A stretch of DNA of 64,000 bases from Aliitabrizicola sp041905595. GTDB lineage: Bacteria; Pseudomonadota; Alphaproteobacteria; Rhodobacterales; Rhodobacteraceae. The position numbers and the translations under genes are program-made. Under the pieces are notes generated by a model. The model was not told the origin of the DNA and ran no database searches. It saw only the letters and a program-made list of their open reading frames with translations. Location: positions 1-64,000 of the forward strand of contig JAYRKT010000018.1 of assembly GCA_041905595.1 (NCBI GenBank), given 5' to 3'. Shown in pieces: positions 51,598 to 60,037 of this stretch (position 1 is its first letter; every line of letters starts with the position of its first letter).

Positions 51598-52530
51598 ATG
51601 GCGCTCCTGCTGCTTCGACGCCTGCTGCAATCGGTTGTCACGCTGCTGGCGTCGGTTCTGCTGATCTTCCTGCTGTTCAGCGTCATCCCCGGCTCCTTCG
51701 TCAATTCGATGGGAGGCGAAAAGCGCGAGATCAACGCCGCACTGAAGGAACGCATGGCCGCCGAGCTTCACCTTGACGAGCCGGTGCCGCAGCGTTTCGG
51801 ACGCTACATCGCCGGGCTTGTGCAGGGCGACCTCGGCAAGTCCTTCGCAATGCGGCGGCCGGTGGCCGACATCCTTCTCGAACGGCTTCCGGCCTCGCTT
51901 CGCCTGGCCGTGGCGGCGATTGTTTTCGCGGTTCTGGTGGGAGTTCCGCTCGGGTTCCTGGCGGCCGCCCGCCACGGCACCTGGATGGATGCGGGCGCGA
52001 TGATGCTGGCGATCTCGGGCCTGTCGATTCCGGCCTTCTGGTTCGGACTGCTGGCGATGTTCCTGTTTTCGCTGGAACTGCGATGGCTGCCGACCTTCGG
52101 CTACGGACGTGGCGACTTTGTCCATCTGCTGCTGCCCGCCCTGACCCTGGGCGTTGCGCCGATGGCGTTGATCGCGCGGACGACGCGGGCGGCCGTGCTT
52201 CAAACCATGTCGGCCGACTACATCCGCACGGCCCGGTCCAAGGGCGCGTCCGAGACCCGTGTGGTGACCCGACACATGGCCCGCAACGCGCTGGTGCTGA
52301 TCCTCACCACCGTGGGCCTCCAGTTCGGCTCTATGCTCGGCGGATCGGTGATCATCGAGAACCTGTTTTCCTGGCCCGGGGTCGGGGCGCTGCTGACCCA
52401 GTCGGTGGCGCAGCGCGACATCCCCATGGTGCAGGGCTGCGTGCTGGTCATCATCCTGTTCTTCCTTGTCATCAACACTCTGGTCGACATGGCCTATGTG
52501 TTGATCGACCCCCGTATCCGGTATCGGTGA
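51598..52530 (+). CDS. Peptide ABC transporter permease (DppB type)
   Basis: A 310-residue permease with six hydrophobic segments, the N-terminal LLRRLLQSVVTLLASVLLIF helix and the EAA-type loop TARSKGASETRVVTRHMARNAL. It is the first of two permeases of the peptide importer and is followed after 9 bases by the second. Confidence 0.93.
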   Translation: MALLLLRRLLQSVVTLLASVLLIFLLFSVIPGSFVNSMGGEKREINAALKERMAAELHLDEPVPQRFGRYIAGLVQGDLGKSFAMRRPVADILLERLPASLRLAVAAIVFAVLVGVPLGFLAAARHGTWMDAGAMMLAISGLSIPAFWFGLLAMFLFSLELRWLPTFGYGRGDFVHLLLPALTLGVAPMALIARTTRAAVLQTMSADYIRTARSKGASETRVVTRHMARNALVLILTTVGLQFGSMLGGSVIIENLFSWPGVGALLTQSVAQRDIPMVQGCVLVIILFFLVINTLVDMAYVLIDPRIRYR

Positions 52531-52539
52531 GGTCCGGGG

Positions 52540-53355
52540 ATGAGGCAGTTCAACCTGTTCGCCGGGCTGACGATCATAGCGATCCTCATCCTTGTCGCGC
52601 TTCTCGCGCCATGGCTCGCTCCCCATGATCCCGTGACCTTCGCCGACCTCAACAATGCCACGCTTCCCCCCGGCTCGGGCTTCCTGCTCGGCACCGACGA
52701 GCAGGGGCGCGACGTGCTTTCGCGCATCCTCTACGGGGCGCGGGTTTCGCTGATGGTGGGACTGGTCGTGCAGTCGATGAACACCCTGGTCGGCGTGACG
52801 CTTGGCGTGACGGCGGGGTATTTCGGCGGCTGGTGGGACGAGTTCGTGCAGGGCCTGACCAACCTGATGCTGGCGATCCCGACCATCGTCTTCGCGCTGG
52901 CGCTGATGACCCTTCTCGGCCCTGGCCTTGTCAGCCTGTTCATCGCGCTTGGCCTGACCGACTGGTCCTACAGTTGCCGCATCTCGCGGGCGCAGGTGCT
53001 TAGCCAGAAGTCGCAGAACTACGTCCAGGCGGCCGAGACACTCGGCTTCGGCAAGACCCACCTGATGTTCCGCGAGATCCTGCCCAATGCCGCAGGCCCT
53101 CTGGTCGTGGTGGCGACCATGGGCATCGGATCGGCCATCCTCGCCGAGGCGGCCCTGTCGTTCATCGGCCTCGGCGTCGTGCCGCCCGAGCCGAGTTGGG
53201 GCGGGATGCTGGCGCGGGCGCGCGAACAACTGATGGTCGCGCCCTGGATTGCGATCTATCCGGGGATCGCGCTTTTCGTGACCGTACTCGGGTTCAACAT
53301 GCTGGGGGACGGTCTGCGGGACCTTCTCGACCCGCAAGGGAGGTCGGACCGGTGA
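52540..53355 (+). CDS. Peptide ABC transporter permease (DppC type)
   Basis: A 271-residue permease. It carries the DppC hallmark LLGTDEQGRDVLSRILYGAR and the loop VQAAETLGFGKTHLMFREIL. The stop overlaps the GTG of the following ATPase gene (GTGA). Partner of the DppB-type subunit. Confidence 0.93.
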   Translation: MRQFNLFAGLTIIAILILVALLAPWLAPHDPVTFADLNNATLPPGSGFLLGTDEQGRDVLSRILYGARVSLMVGLVVQSMNTLVGVTLGVTAGYFGGWWDEFVQGLTNLMLAIPTIVFALALMTLLGPGLVSLFIALGLTDWSYSCRISRAQVLSQKSQNYVQAAETLGFGKTHLMFREILPNAAGPLVVVATMGIGSAILAEAALSFIGLGVVPPEPSWGGMLARAREQLMVAPWIAIYPGIALFVTVLGFNMLGDGLRDLLDPQGRSDR

Positions 53356-54335
53356 GCGGCGACGCCCCCATTCTGGCGCTGGAAGGCCTGTCGATCGCGG
53401 TCGGTGCCGAGGCCACGGCGCCGCTTGCCGCCGAAGGGGTGAGCTTCGACATCCGCGCCGGCGAGGTCTTTGGTCTTGTCGGCGAATCCGGCTGCGGCAA
53501 GAGCATCTGTGCCCTCGCCATTGCCGGACTGCTCCAGCCGCCGCTGCGCATCTCGGCCGGCCGCGCGATTTTCGAGGGGCGCGACATCTTCGGCCTGCCA
53601 CAGCGCGATTTCCGCAAGCTCAGGGGCGGCCGTATCGCCATGGTGTTCCAGGAACCCATGACCGCGCTGAACCCGCTGATGCGGGTCGGCGACCAGATCG
53701 CCGAGATGTTCATCCTGCATGAAGGGCTTAGCCGGTCCAGCGCCCGCCGCCGCGCTGTCACCGCGCTCGAACAGGTGCAGGTTCCCAGCCCCGAGCGCCG
53801 CTGCGCCGACTTTCCGCACCAGCTTTCCGGAGGGATGCGCCAGCGGGTGATGATCGCCATCGCACTGGCCTGCAGCCCGACGCTCCTGATCGCGGACGAG
53901 CCGACCACGGCACTGGACGTGACGATCCAGGCCGAGATCACCGAACTGATCCTTGATCTCTGCCGGCGGAAGGGGACGGCGGTTTTGATGATTTCCCACG
54001 ATCTGGGCCATGTCGCCGACATCTGCGACCGCGTGGCGGTGATGTATTCCGGCCGCATCGTCGAAGAGCAGACAGCCGCGCGGATCTTTGCCCACGCCCA
54101 GCATCCTTATACCCAGGGCCTTGTCGCCGCTTTGCCAAGGCCCGGTCGAAGGCTGGTCGAAGGTCAGCACCCGCTGGCCGAGATTCCTGGCATGGTTCCC
54201 CCAATCGGGCAGCGCCCGCCTGGCTGCCACTTTGCGCCGCGCTGCCCGCGTGCCGACCAACAGTGCACGGCGCAGGTCCCCCGGCTGACGCCGCTGCCCG
54301 AGGGCGGCAAGGTGAGTTGTTTCCATCATGGCTGA
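53352..54335 (+). CDS. Peptide ABC transporter ATPase (DppD type)
   Basis: A 327-residue ATPase that starts with GTG at 53352 (VSGDAPILALEGL); the longer frame to 53196 only overlaps the permease. Motifs are LVGESGCGKSICALAIAGLL, LSGGMRQRVMIAIALA, LLIADEPTTALDVT and the C-terminal oligopeptide-transporter motif with Cys residues (GCHFAPRCPRADQQC) that can hold an iron-sulfur cluster. It overlaps the next ATPase gene by 8 bases. Confidence 0.93.
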   Translation: MSGDAPILALEGLSIAVGAEATAPLAAEGVSFDIRAGEVFGLVGESGCGKSICALAIAGLLQPPLRISAGRAIFEGRDIFGLPQRDFRKLRGGRIAMVFQEPMTALNPLMRVGDQIAEMFILHEGLSRSSARRRAVTALEQVQVPSPERRCADFPHQLSGGMRQRVMIAIALACSPTLLIADEPTTALDVTIQAEITELILDLCRRKGTAVLMISHDLGHVADICDRVAVMYSGRIVEEQTAARIFAHAQHPYTQGLVAALPRPGRRLVEGQHPLAEIPGMVPPIGQRPPGCHFAPRCPRADQQCTAQVPRLTPLPEGGKVSCFHHG

Positions 54336-55323
54336 CGTCATCCCGCTCCGCCCCACGTCCCCTCCCGCCACAGCCGAAGTGCTGCGGGTCGAGGATCTTC
54401 GCGTGCATTATCGCCTGCGCAAGGGCTTCGAGGTACAGACGCTGAAGGCTGTGGACGGTCTGTCGTTCAGCCTGAATGCCGGGGAATGCCTTGGCCTCGT
54501 AGGCGAATCGGGTTGCGGGAAATCGACGCTCGCGCAGGCGGTTATGGGGCTGATCCAGCCGACCGAGGGATCCATCCTGCTGCCCGGCCTTGACGGCAAT
54601 TCGGACGTGCGTCGGCGGGCGCGCGAGATCCAGATGGTGTTCCAGGATCCGTTCTCGTCCCTGAACCCGCGCATGACCATCCGCCAGACCCTCGGCGCGC
54701 CACTGCTGCTGCACGGCCTCTGCCGGCCGGACGAGGTCGAGGCGCGCGTGGCGGCGCTGCTGCAGCGGGTCGGCATCGACCCCGCCGCGATGGACCGCTA
54801 TCCGCGCGCCTTCTCGGGCGGCCAGCGCCAGCGCCTGTGCATCGCACGGGCGCTGGTGGTCGAGCCGCGCATCCTGATCTGCGACGAGCCGGTCTCGGCG
54901 CTGGACGTGTCGATCCGCGCCCAGATCATCAACCTCCTGCTCGACCTCAAGTCCGAACTCGGCGTCGCACTGCTGATGATCTCGCATGACCTCGGCGTCA
55001 TCGGGCATATGAGCGACCGCATCGCGGTGATGTATCTGGGCCGCTTCGTCGAGGTCGGAAGATGGGACGCGGTCATGGCCCGGCCCGCGCATCCGTATAC
55101 GCGGGCACTGCTCGCGTCGGTTCCCGGGGCGACTGGCCATGTGACCGGAGGGACGCGTCTGACCGGGGAAGCGCCATCGGCGCTGCGGCCTCCGCCCGGC
55201 TGTGCCTTCCATCCCCGCTGCCCCTTGGCCGAGGCTGTCTGCCGCTCGGGGGCAGTCCCGGACTTCACGCAGATGGGCGAAGATCACGCGGCCCGCTGCC
55301 ATTTTGCCGGAAAGGACCTTTGA
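54328..55323 (+). CDS. Peptide ABC transporter ATPase (DppF type)
   Basis: A 331-residue ATPase with LVGESGCGKSTLAQAVMGL, FSGGQRQRLCIARAL, LICDEPVSALDVSI and the C-terminal GCAFHPRCPLAEAVC motif. It works as heterodimer with the DppD-type subunit. It ends 2 bases before the YkuD/AspA fusion gene, tying that enzyme to the transporter. Confidence 0.93.
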   Translation: MADVIPLRPTSPPATAEVLRVEDLRVHYRLRKGFEVQTLKAVDGLSFSLNAGECLGLVGESGCGKSTLAQAVMGLIQPTEGSILLPGLDGNSDVRRRAREIQMVFQDPFSSLNPRMTIRQTLGAPLLLHGLCRPDEVEARVAALLQRVGIDPAAMDRYPRAFSGGQRQRLCIARALVVEPRILICDEPVSALDVSIRAQIINLLLDLKSELGVALLMISHDLGVIGHMSDRIAVMYLGRFVEVGRWDAVMARPAHPYTRALLASVPGATGHVTGGTRLTGEAPSALRPPPGCAFHPRCPLAEAVCRSGAVPDFTQMGEDHAARCHFAGKDL

Positions 55324-55325
55324 CC

Positions 55326-56888
55326 ATGCCATCGACCGAATTTCGCGATGGAAGCCTTGCCCAGCCGGTGATCCGGGTCCGCGTCGGGGCCGATCCGGCG
55401 CGCCCGCATGTCGGAACGCTGACCATCGACGACTGGAGCGTGCCTTGCGCGACGGGGCGGGGCGGCCTGCTGCCCGGACACCTTAAGCGGGAAGGTGACG
55501 GGGCGACGCCGATCGGCTGCTTCCCGCTGCGCTACGGCTTCTTCGATCCCACGGCCTTCCCGGCGTCGCAGTTCGAGGGGCTCGATTTTCCCTTCCTGCC
55601 GAAACCTGCAAACTACAGCTGGCCGGAAGACGCCTTCACTCCCTTCTACAACCGGATGGTCTTCGACACCGACCCGACCACGCCCACGCGGCTTGGCGAC
55701 CGGATCTTCGATCTGATCATCCCGATCGGCTGGAATGACTCCGTGACCGAGCCCTTTTGCGGCTCGGCGATCTTCCTGCATGTCGCCCGCCCCGACTTCT
55801 CGGCCACGGCCGGCTGCGTGGTGATTGCCCATGATCAGGTCGGCGAGCTTGTCCGCCGCCTTCGGCCGGGGATGATGGTCGACATCGCACCGATGGACAG
55901 TCCGGAAGTTGCGGAGCAAACGACGCCGCAGCCGATCGAGACCGTCGCCTTCCACGGTCTGACGCCGGGCCCTCGGGTGATCGTGACCGGCGCGGTTCAT
56001 GGCGACGAACCGGCCGGCCCCCGCGCGATCCAACGCGCCATCGCCGCATTCCGCAGCGGTGCGCTTCGCCTCCAGCGCGGATCGGTCACCTTCGTGCCGG
56101 TCGTGAACACGCTCGCCTGGCGGCAGGGAACCCGCGAGGGTGAGCGGAACCTGAACCGCAACCTCGCGGAATATCCCGCTCCGGACTGCCACGAGGACCG
56201 GGTCGCGAACATTCTCTGCCCGCTTCTGCGGGCGCATGACGTCCTCATCGACCTTCATTCCTTCTCGGCCGACGGTGAGCCGATGGTGCTTGTCGGTCCA
56301 GATGACAGCCAGGCGGGACCCGAGCCCTTCGCCCATGCCGCCGCGGAAGAGGCCTTGGCGCTGGCGCTTGGCCTGCCGCTGATCGTCCATGGCTGGGTGG
56401 CGGCACACGAACGCTCGCGCGACCTGCGGGCCGGCCTTGGGCTGGCCGAGGTTCCGGCCTCCGCCGCCGCCATTGGGACCACGGAATACATGCGCTTTTC
56501 AGGCGCATATGGCGTGACGGTGGAATGCGGTCAGCATGGCGCCCCGGATGCTGCGGATGTCGGCTATGCCGCCATCCTGCGCGGCCTCGCCCATCTCAGG
56601 CTGATCGAACTCGCCCTGCCGCCGGCCCGTCCCCCTCGCCAGGCCCTGGAGATCACCGAACCGGTGATGGCGTTGGCGGACGGTGACCGCCTGTCGCGCC
56701 GATACCGGGCAGGGGAAACGGTGAGGGCGGGCGAACGGATCGGCACTCGGCAGGACGGGCGCGCCATCATCGCGCCTCTCGACGGCGCAATCATCTTCGC
56801 CAGCGATGCAGCCCGCGCCGGAACCGAACTCTGCTTCCTTTGCCGCCCGAGTCCCCGGTTCTCCGGCCGGACGGCACCGGGGGGGTGA
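55326..56888 (+). CDS. Fusion of YkuD L,D-transpeptidase and AstE/AspA zinc hydrolase
   Basis: A 520-residue two-domain protein. Residues ~15-188 match the compact YkuD family (KREGDGATPIG at 54-64, YNRMVF at 108-113, FLHVARPD at 150-157 with His152, TAGC at 161-164 with the nucleophile Cys164). Residues ~205-430 match the AstE/AspA (M14-like) hydrolases: HGDE (His225, Glu228), NLNRN at 275-279, DLHSFS (His311) and TVECG (Glu400), all zinc or catalytic positions. The C-terminal ~75 residues look like a small beta domain. No signal peptide is visible, so it may act on imported peptides. The start at 55326 replaces a longer frame that overlaps the ATPase. Confidence 0.9.
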   Translation: MPSTEFRDGSLAQPVIRVRVGADPARPHVGTLTIDDWSVPCATGRGGLLPGHLKREGDGATPIGCFPLRYGFFDPTAFPASQFEGLDFPFLPKPANYSWPEDAFTPFYNRMVFDTDPTTPTRLGDRIFDLIIPIGWNDSVTEPFCGSAIFLHVARPDFSATAGCVVIAHDQVGELVRRLRPGMMVDIAPMDSPEVAEQTTPQPIETVAFHGLTPGPRVIVTGAVHGDEPAGPRAIQRAIAAFRSGALRLQRGSVTFVPVVNTLAWRQGTREGERNLNRNLAEYPAPDCHEDRVANILCPLLRAHDVLIDLHSFSADGEPMVLVGPDDSQAGPEPFAHAAAEEALALALGLPLIVHGWVAAHERSRDLRAGLGLAEVPASAAAIGTTEYMRFSGAYGVTVECGQHGAPDAADVGYAAILRGLAHLRLIELALPPARPPRQALEITEPVMALADGDRLSRRYRAGETVRAGERIGTRQDGRAIIAPLDGAIIFASDAARAGTELCFLCRPSPRFSGRTAPGG

Positions 56889-57035
56889 CGACGAGAGGCT
56901 TCGACGGTTCGCGGCGATTCATGCAGAGTGTCTCGCGCGATCAGGGAACAGACCCTCCGCTTGACCCCCTGAAGTCTGGCGCGGATAGTCATTCTGATAG
57001 CTCCCTACAGGCGACTGGTTGGGTGGACTGAACTG

Positions 57036-58577
57036 ATGACAATCCTCCGCATCGGTGTTCTTGGAGATCTGACAGTCACGCGCGGCGCCGAAGACGTGAT
57101 CTTGCCTGCCTCACGCAAGACTCGGGCGCTTCTCGCGTATCTGGCTGTCAGCGGCCGCCCTCAGCGTCGCGAGCGTCTCTGCGAATTGTTCTGGGATGTG
57201 CCTGACGACCCCAGAGGCGCCCTGCGCTGGAGCTTGTCGAAACTCCGCTCTGCCCTGAACGCTGATGGGCGGGAACTGATCGATGCCAACCGCAATTCCG
57301 CCCAACTGATCACCGGCGCATTTGCTCTCGATTGCGTGGAACTGACCCAAGCAGCGAGCGAGGGTTTCGACCGGCTCCCGACCGAACGGCTTGAGTCCCT
57401 GGCTGTCATGGTGCGCGGTCCATTTCTCGATGATCTCGCCATGCCGAATTGCCCCGCGTTTGAAGCCTGGCGCATAGCGATGGCCGATCAACTCGAACTC
57501 GTTGCCCGCCGGCTGCTTGAGACGCTTGCGCAGCGTCTTGAAAGCGAGCCGGATCGGAACCGGCCCTATGCCCATGCATTGAGGCTGCTATCGCCGGATG
57601 ATGCGCCGGCAGCGTCGGAGGCCGTGGCCCTTATTGCAGCCGCAAGGAGTTCGAGCGGCGCAGGCCGCACGGTTGCAGCCGACCATCCACTCCCTGCGAG
57701 GGTTTCCTACGACGTGCGCTATTGCACGGGCAAAGATGGAACACGGCTTGCGTATTCGATGGGCGGCCGCGGTCCGCTTATGGTGCGCGCGGCCCACTGG
57801 CTGTCGCATATCCAGTTCGATGCCGAGACCCCTATCTGGCGACACTGGATAGACGCATTGCAGCAGCGCTTCACCTACCTCCGGTATGACGAAAGGGGCA
57901 ATGGTCTTTCGGACTGGCATGTGCGCGACCTTTCGTTCGAGGCGATGCTTGGTGATCTCGAGAGCGTTGTCGAGGCGTCCGGCTTTCAAAGGTTTTCGCT
58001 GCTTGGCATCTCGCAGGGTGCCGCTTTCGCGATTGCCTATGCGGTTCGTCATCCCGATCGCGTTCAACGGTTAATCCTTTACGGTGGTTTTGCGCGTGGC
58101 GCGCGCAAGCGCGGCAACCCGCAGGAGCTTGCGCTTCGAGATGCGCTCGAGACGCTGCTTCGCGATGGTTGGGGCGGCGATAACCCGATCTTCCGCAACA
58201 TGTTCGTGCATCGCTTCATTCCAAGGGCCACGACCGAACACCTTACCGCCATGGCCGAACTGCAGCGAAAGACCATGTCTGCGGAGAACGCCTTGGCGTT
58301 GTCGCAGATGGCCAGCCACATTGACGTCTCGGAGCTTCTGCCGCTTGTGCGCGTTCCGACCCTGGTGATCCACGCGCGGGAAGACCGGGTCGTTCCTTTT
58401 GAGTCCGGTTTGGAACTCGCGGCGCGGATACCGGGCGCCCGTTTCGTGCCTCTGGAAAGCGACAACCATGTCCTTTTGCAGGATGAGCCGGCCTTGGGGC
58501 ATTGTCTCGATGCGCTCGATGCCTTCTGCGCAGAGACCTGCTGGCCGGTTCCGCCCGACAGTTGGCCCCTGCAGTAG
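57036..58577 (+). CDS. Fusion of SARP-like (OmpR-type winged-helix/BTAD) domain and alpha/beta hydrolase
   Basis: A 513-residue protein. Residues ~4-100 resemble the DNA-binding part of SARP/AfsR-like activators (RKTRALLAYLAV, RERLCELFWD, RGALRWSLSKLR), followed by a helical BTAD-like region to ~200. Residues ~225-500 form an alpha/beta hydrolase with nucleophile Ser326 in GISQG, Asp450 in HAREDRVVP and His478. It could be a regulator that uses a hydrolase domain as ligand sensor, with the triad intact. The ribosome site is weak. It stands alone, 147 bases after the YkuD fusion gene. Confidence 0.85.
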   Translation: MTILRIGVLGDLTVTRGAEDVILPASRKTRALLAYLAVSGRPQRRERLCELFWDVPDDPRGALRWSLSKLRSALNADGRELIDANRNSAQLITGAFALDCVELTQAASEGFDRLPTERLESLAVMVRGPFLDDLAMPNCPAFEAWRIAMADQLELVARRLLETLAQRLESEPDRNRPYAHALRLLSPDDAPAASEAVALIAAARSSSGAGRTVAADHPLPARVSYDVRYCTGKDGTRLAYSMGGRGPLMVRAAHWLSHIQFDAETPIWRHWIDALQQRFTYLRYDERGNGLSDWHVRDLSFEAMLGDLESVVEASGFQRFSLLGISQGAAFAIAYAVRHPDRVQRLILYGGFARGARKRGNPQELALRDALETLLRDGWGGDNPIFRNMFVHRFIPRATTEHLTAMAELQRKTMSAENALALSQMASHIDVSELLPLVRVPTLVIHAREDRVVPFESGLELAARIPGARFVPLESDNHVLLQDEPALGHCLDALDAFCAETCWPVPPDSWPLQ

Positions 58578-59001
58578 GGTCGTTACCGAGCTCCAGGCGC
58601 GCAGCGGTTACACGCAGTTCAAACGCTGGGCAGGCTAATTTTCCACTCTGAATACAACGCAGGCTCCAACGCTGACTTGCGATAACGGTCCCACACCGAA
58701 TGGACCGAGGCCCGCCATGCCAGCCGAAAGCACTCGCCGACCTTCCTCTCTCACCGAGCCTGCACGAGGGCTTCGCGCTGTCTTCTGCCATTTCGCGGTC
58801 TCGCAGGCAGACGTCGTCGCTGCGATCCGGACAAAGGCCCGAGAATTGTACGTCCGGTCAGGAAAGCCGTCCGGGCGATCATTAGCGCAGCCGGTCTCGC
58901 TGGATAGAACATCTGACACCAGACCGGACCCGGCGCGAAGCAGCATCCGTCAAGCGATGGAATCCGGTGTCAAATTTGAAGTCCAACCAATGGAGAAAGT
59001 C
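58578..59001. other. Intergenic stretch, nothing certain
   Basis: About 420 bases before the DUF1127 gene. Open frames run through it on both strands, but none has convincing composition, start or family resemblance. It presumably holds the DUF1127 promoter. Confidence 0.35.
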
Positions 59002-59232
59002 ATGACGATCTACGAAACCCCGGCGTTTGTCGCACCGTCGCGGCTTGGCCGCCTGTCGACCTCGGCCCCCGGGTTTATCCGGGCGCGACTGGCGCGCGCG
59101 GCGAAAGCCCTGCGCCTGAAGCGCGATATCGCGGACGTGAACGCGATGGACGATCACATGTTGCGCGACATCGGCCTGAACCGGGCTGACATCAGCTTCG
59201 CGGTCCGCACCGGCCGGTTGCCTGACCGCTAA
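59002..59232 (+). CDS. Small DUF1127 domain protein
   Basis: A 76-residue basic protein. GGAGAAAG lies 5 bases before the ATG, so the longer frame to 58717 is rejected. The C-terminal part (VNAMDDHMLRDIGLNRADIS) is the DUF1127 motif. Members in alphaproteobacteria are small Arg-rich regulators of phosphate/RNA metabolism and stress; this one's target is unknown. Its neighbour downstream is an OsmC protein. Confidence 0.85.
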   Translation: MTIYETPAFVAPSRLGRLSTSAPGFIRARLARAAKALRLKRDIADVNAMDDHMLRDIGLNRADISFAVRTGRLPDR

Positions 59233-59376
59233 GACCCGCAGTCGAAGACCCGGTCAGAAGGACGGGTCGGACTCCCTGCACATCGATGGCACGCCGGACG
59301 CACCGCTCGCAGACGCGAACGGGCCGGCGGCCTGCACCCTTGACCAACACGAACCCTGAACCTGGAGGAGAATTCC

Positions 59377-59976
59377 ATGAACGACATGAATACCCTTGCC
59401 CCGAAAGCCAAACGCGAACCCGTGGCGATGAACGGAGTGAACACTCCAACGCTTCTGGCCACAATCAACGCTGTGGCTGGCCAGCCGGATCTTGCACGCT
59501 TCACCTTCCGCGCCGAGAACACCTGGCAGACCGGCACCCACAGCCAAAGCCGGATGCATGGTTTCTTCGGCGCGGGCGCAGAGCTGACCCACAAGGCGAC
59601 CTATCTCGCCGACGGCGATCACCCAGAGGTGCTTTGCGGCGCCGACAACGGCCCCACGCCGGTCGAATGGCTGCTGCATGCACTGGCGGCCTGCCTGACT
59701 TCTGGCATCGGCAACATCGCCGCCGCCCGCGGGATCAGGCTGCACAGCGTTTCCTCGAGCATCGAGGGGGACATCGACCTACGTGGCATCCTTGGCATCT
59801 CCAACGAGGTTCGTAACGGCTTTCAGGACATCCGCATCAACTTCGACATCAGGGGCGATGCCTCGAAAGAGGACCTCGAGAAGATCCTGATGCAGTCGCG
59901 GGCGCGGTCGGCGGTTTTCGACGTCCTGACCAGGGGCGTGCCCGTTTCGGTCGGGATGAAGACACCCCAGGCGTGA
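59377..59976 (+). CDS. OsmC-family protein
   Basis: A 199-residue protein with GGAGGAG before the ATG. The OsmC core covers ~50-195: GPTPVEWLLHALAACLTSG with the conserved Cys, the NEVRNGFQDIRINFDI strand region and ARSAVFDVLTRGVPVSV at the end. The second redox Cys of Ohr/OsmC peroxidases is replaced in that last motif, so a thiol peroxidase role is less sure. It opens a set with a flavin monooxygenase, an exporter and a cysteine synthase fusion. Confidence 0.88.
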   Translation: MNDMNTLAPKAKREPVAMNGVNTPTLLATINAVAGQPDLARFTFRAENTWQTGTHSQSRMHGFFGAGAELTHKATYLADGDHPEVLCGADNGPTPVEWLLHALAACLTSGIGNIAAARGIRLHSVSSSIEGDIDLRGILGISNEVRNGFQDIRINFDIRGDASKEDLEKILMQSRARSAVFDVLTRGVPVSVGMKTPQA

Positions 59977-60037
59977 ATCGGCGCCGGGCTGCCCCCGCTC
60001 CCGCGGGCAGTCCGGCCCTCCATCAGGCGGAACGACC

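Noticed and set aside
49933..53601. 1222-codon open frame on the minus strand opposite the peptide transporter genes
   Set aside because: Its translation is low-complexity, rich in Arg, Gln, His and Asp without any motif. The plus strand carries five genes with full family signatures in the same place. It is a high-GC shadow.
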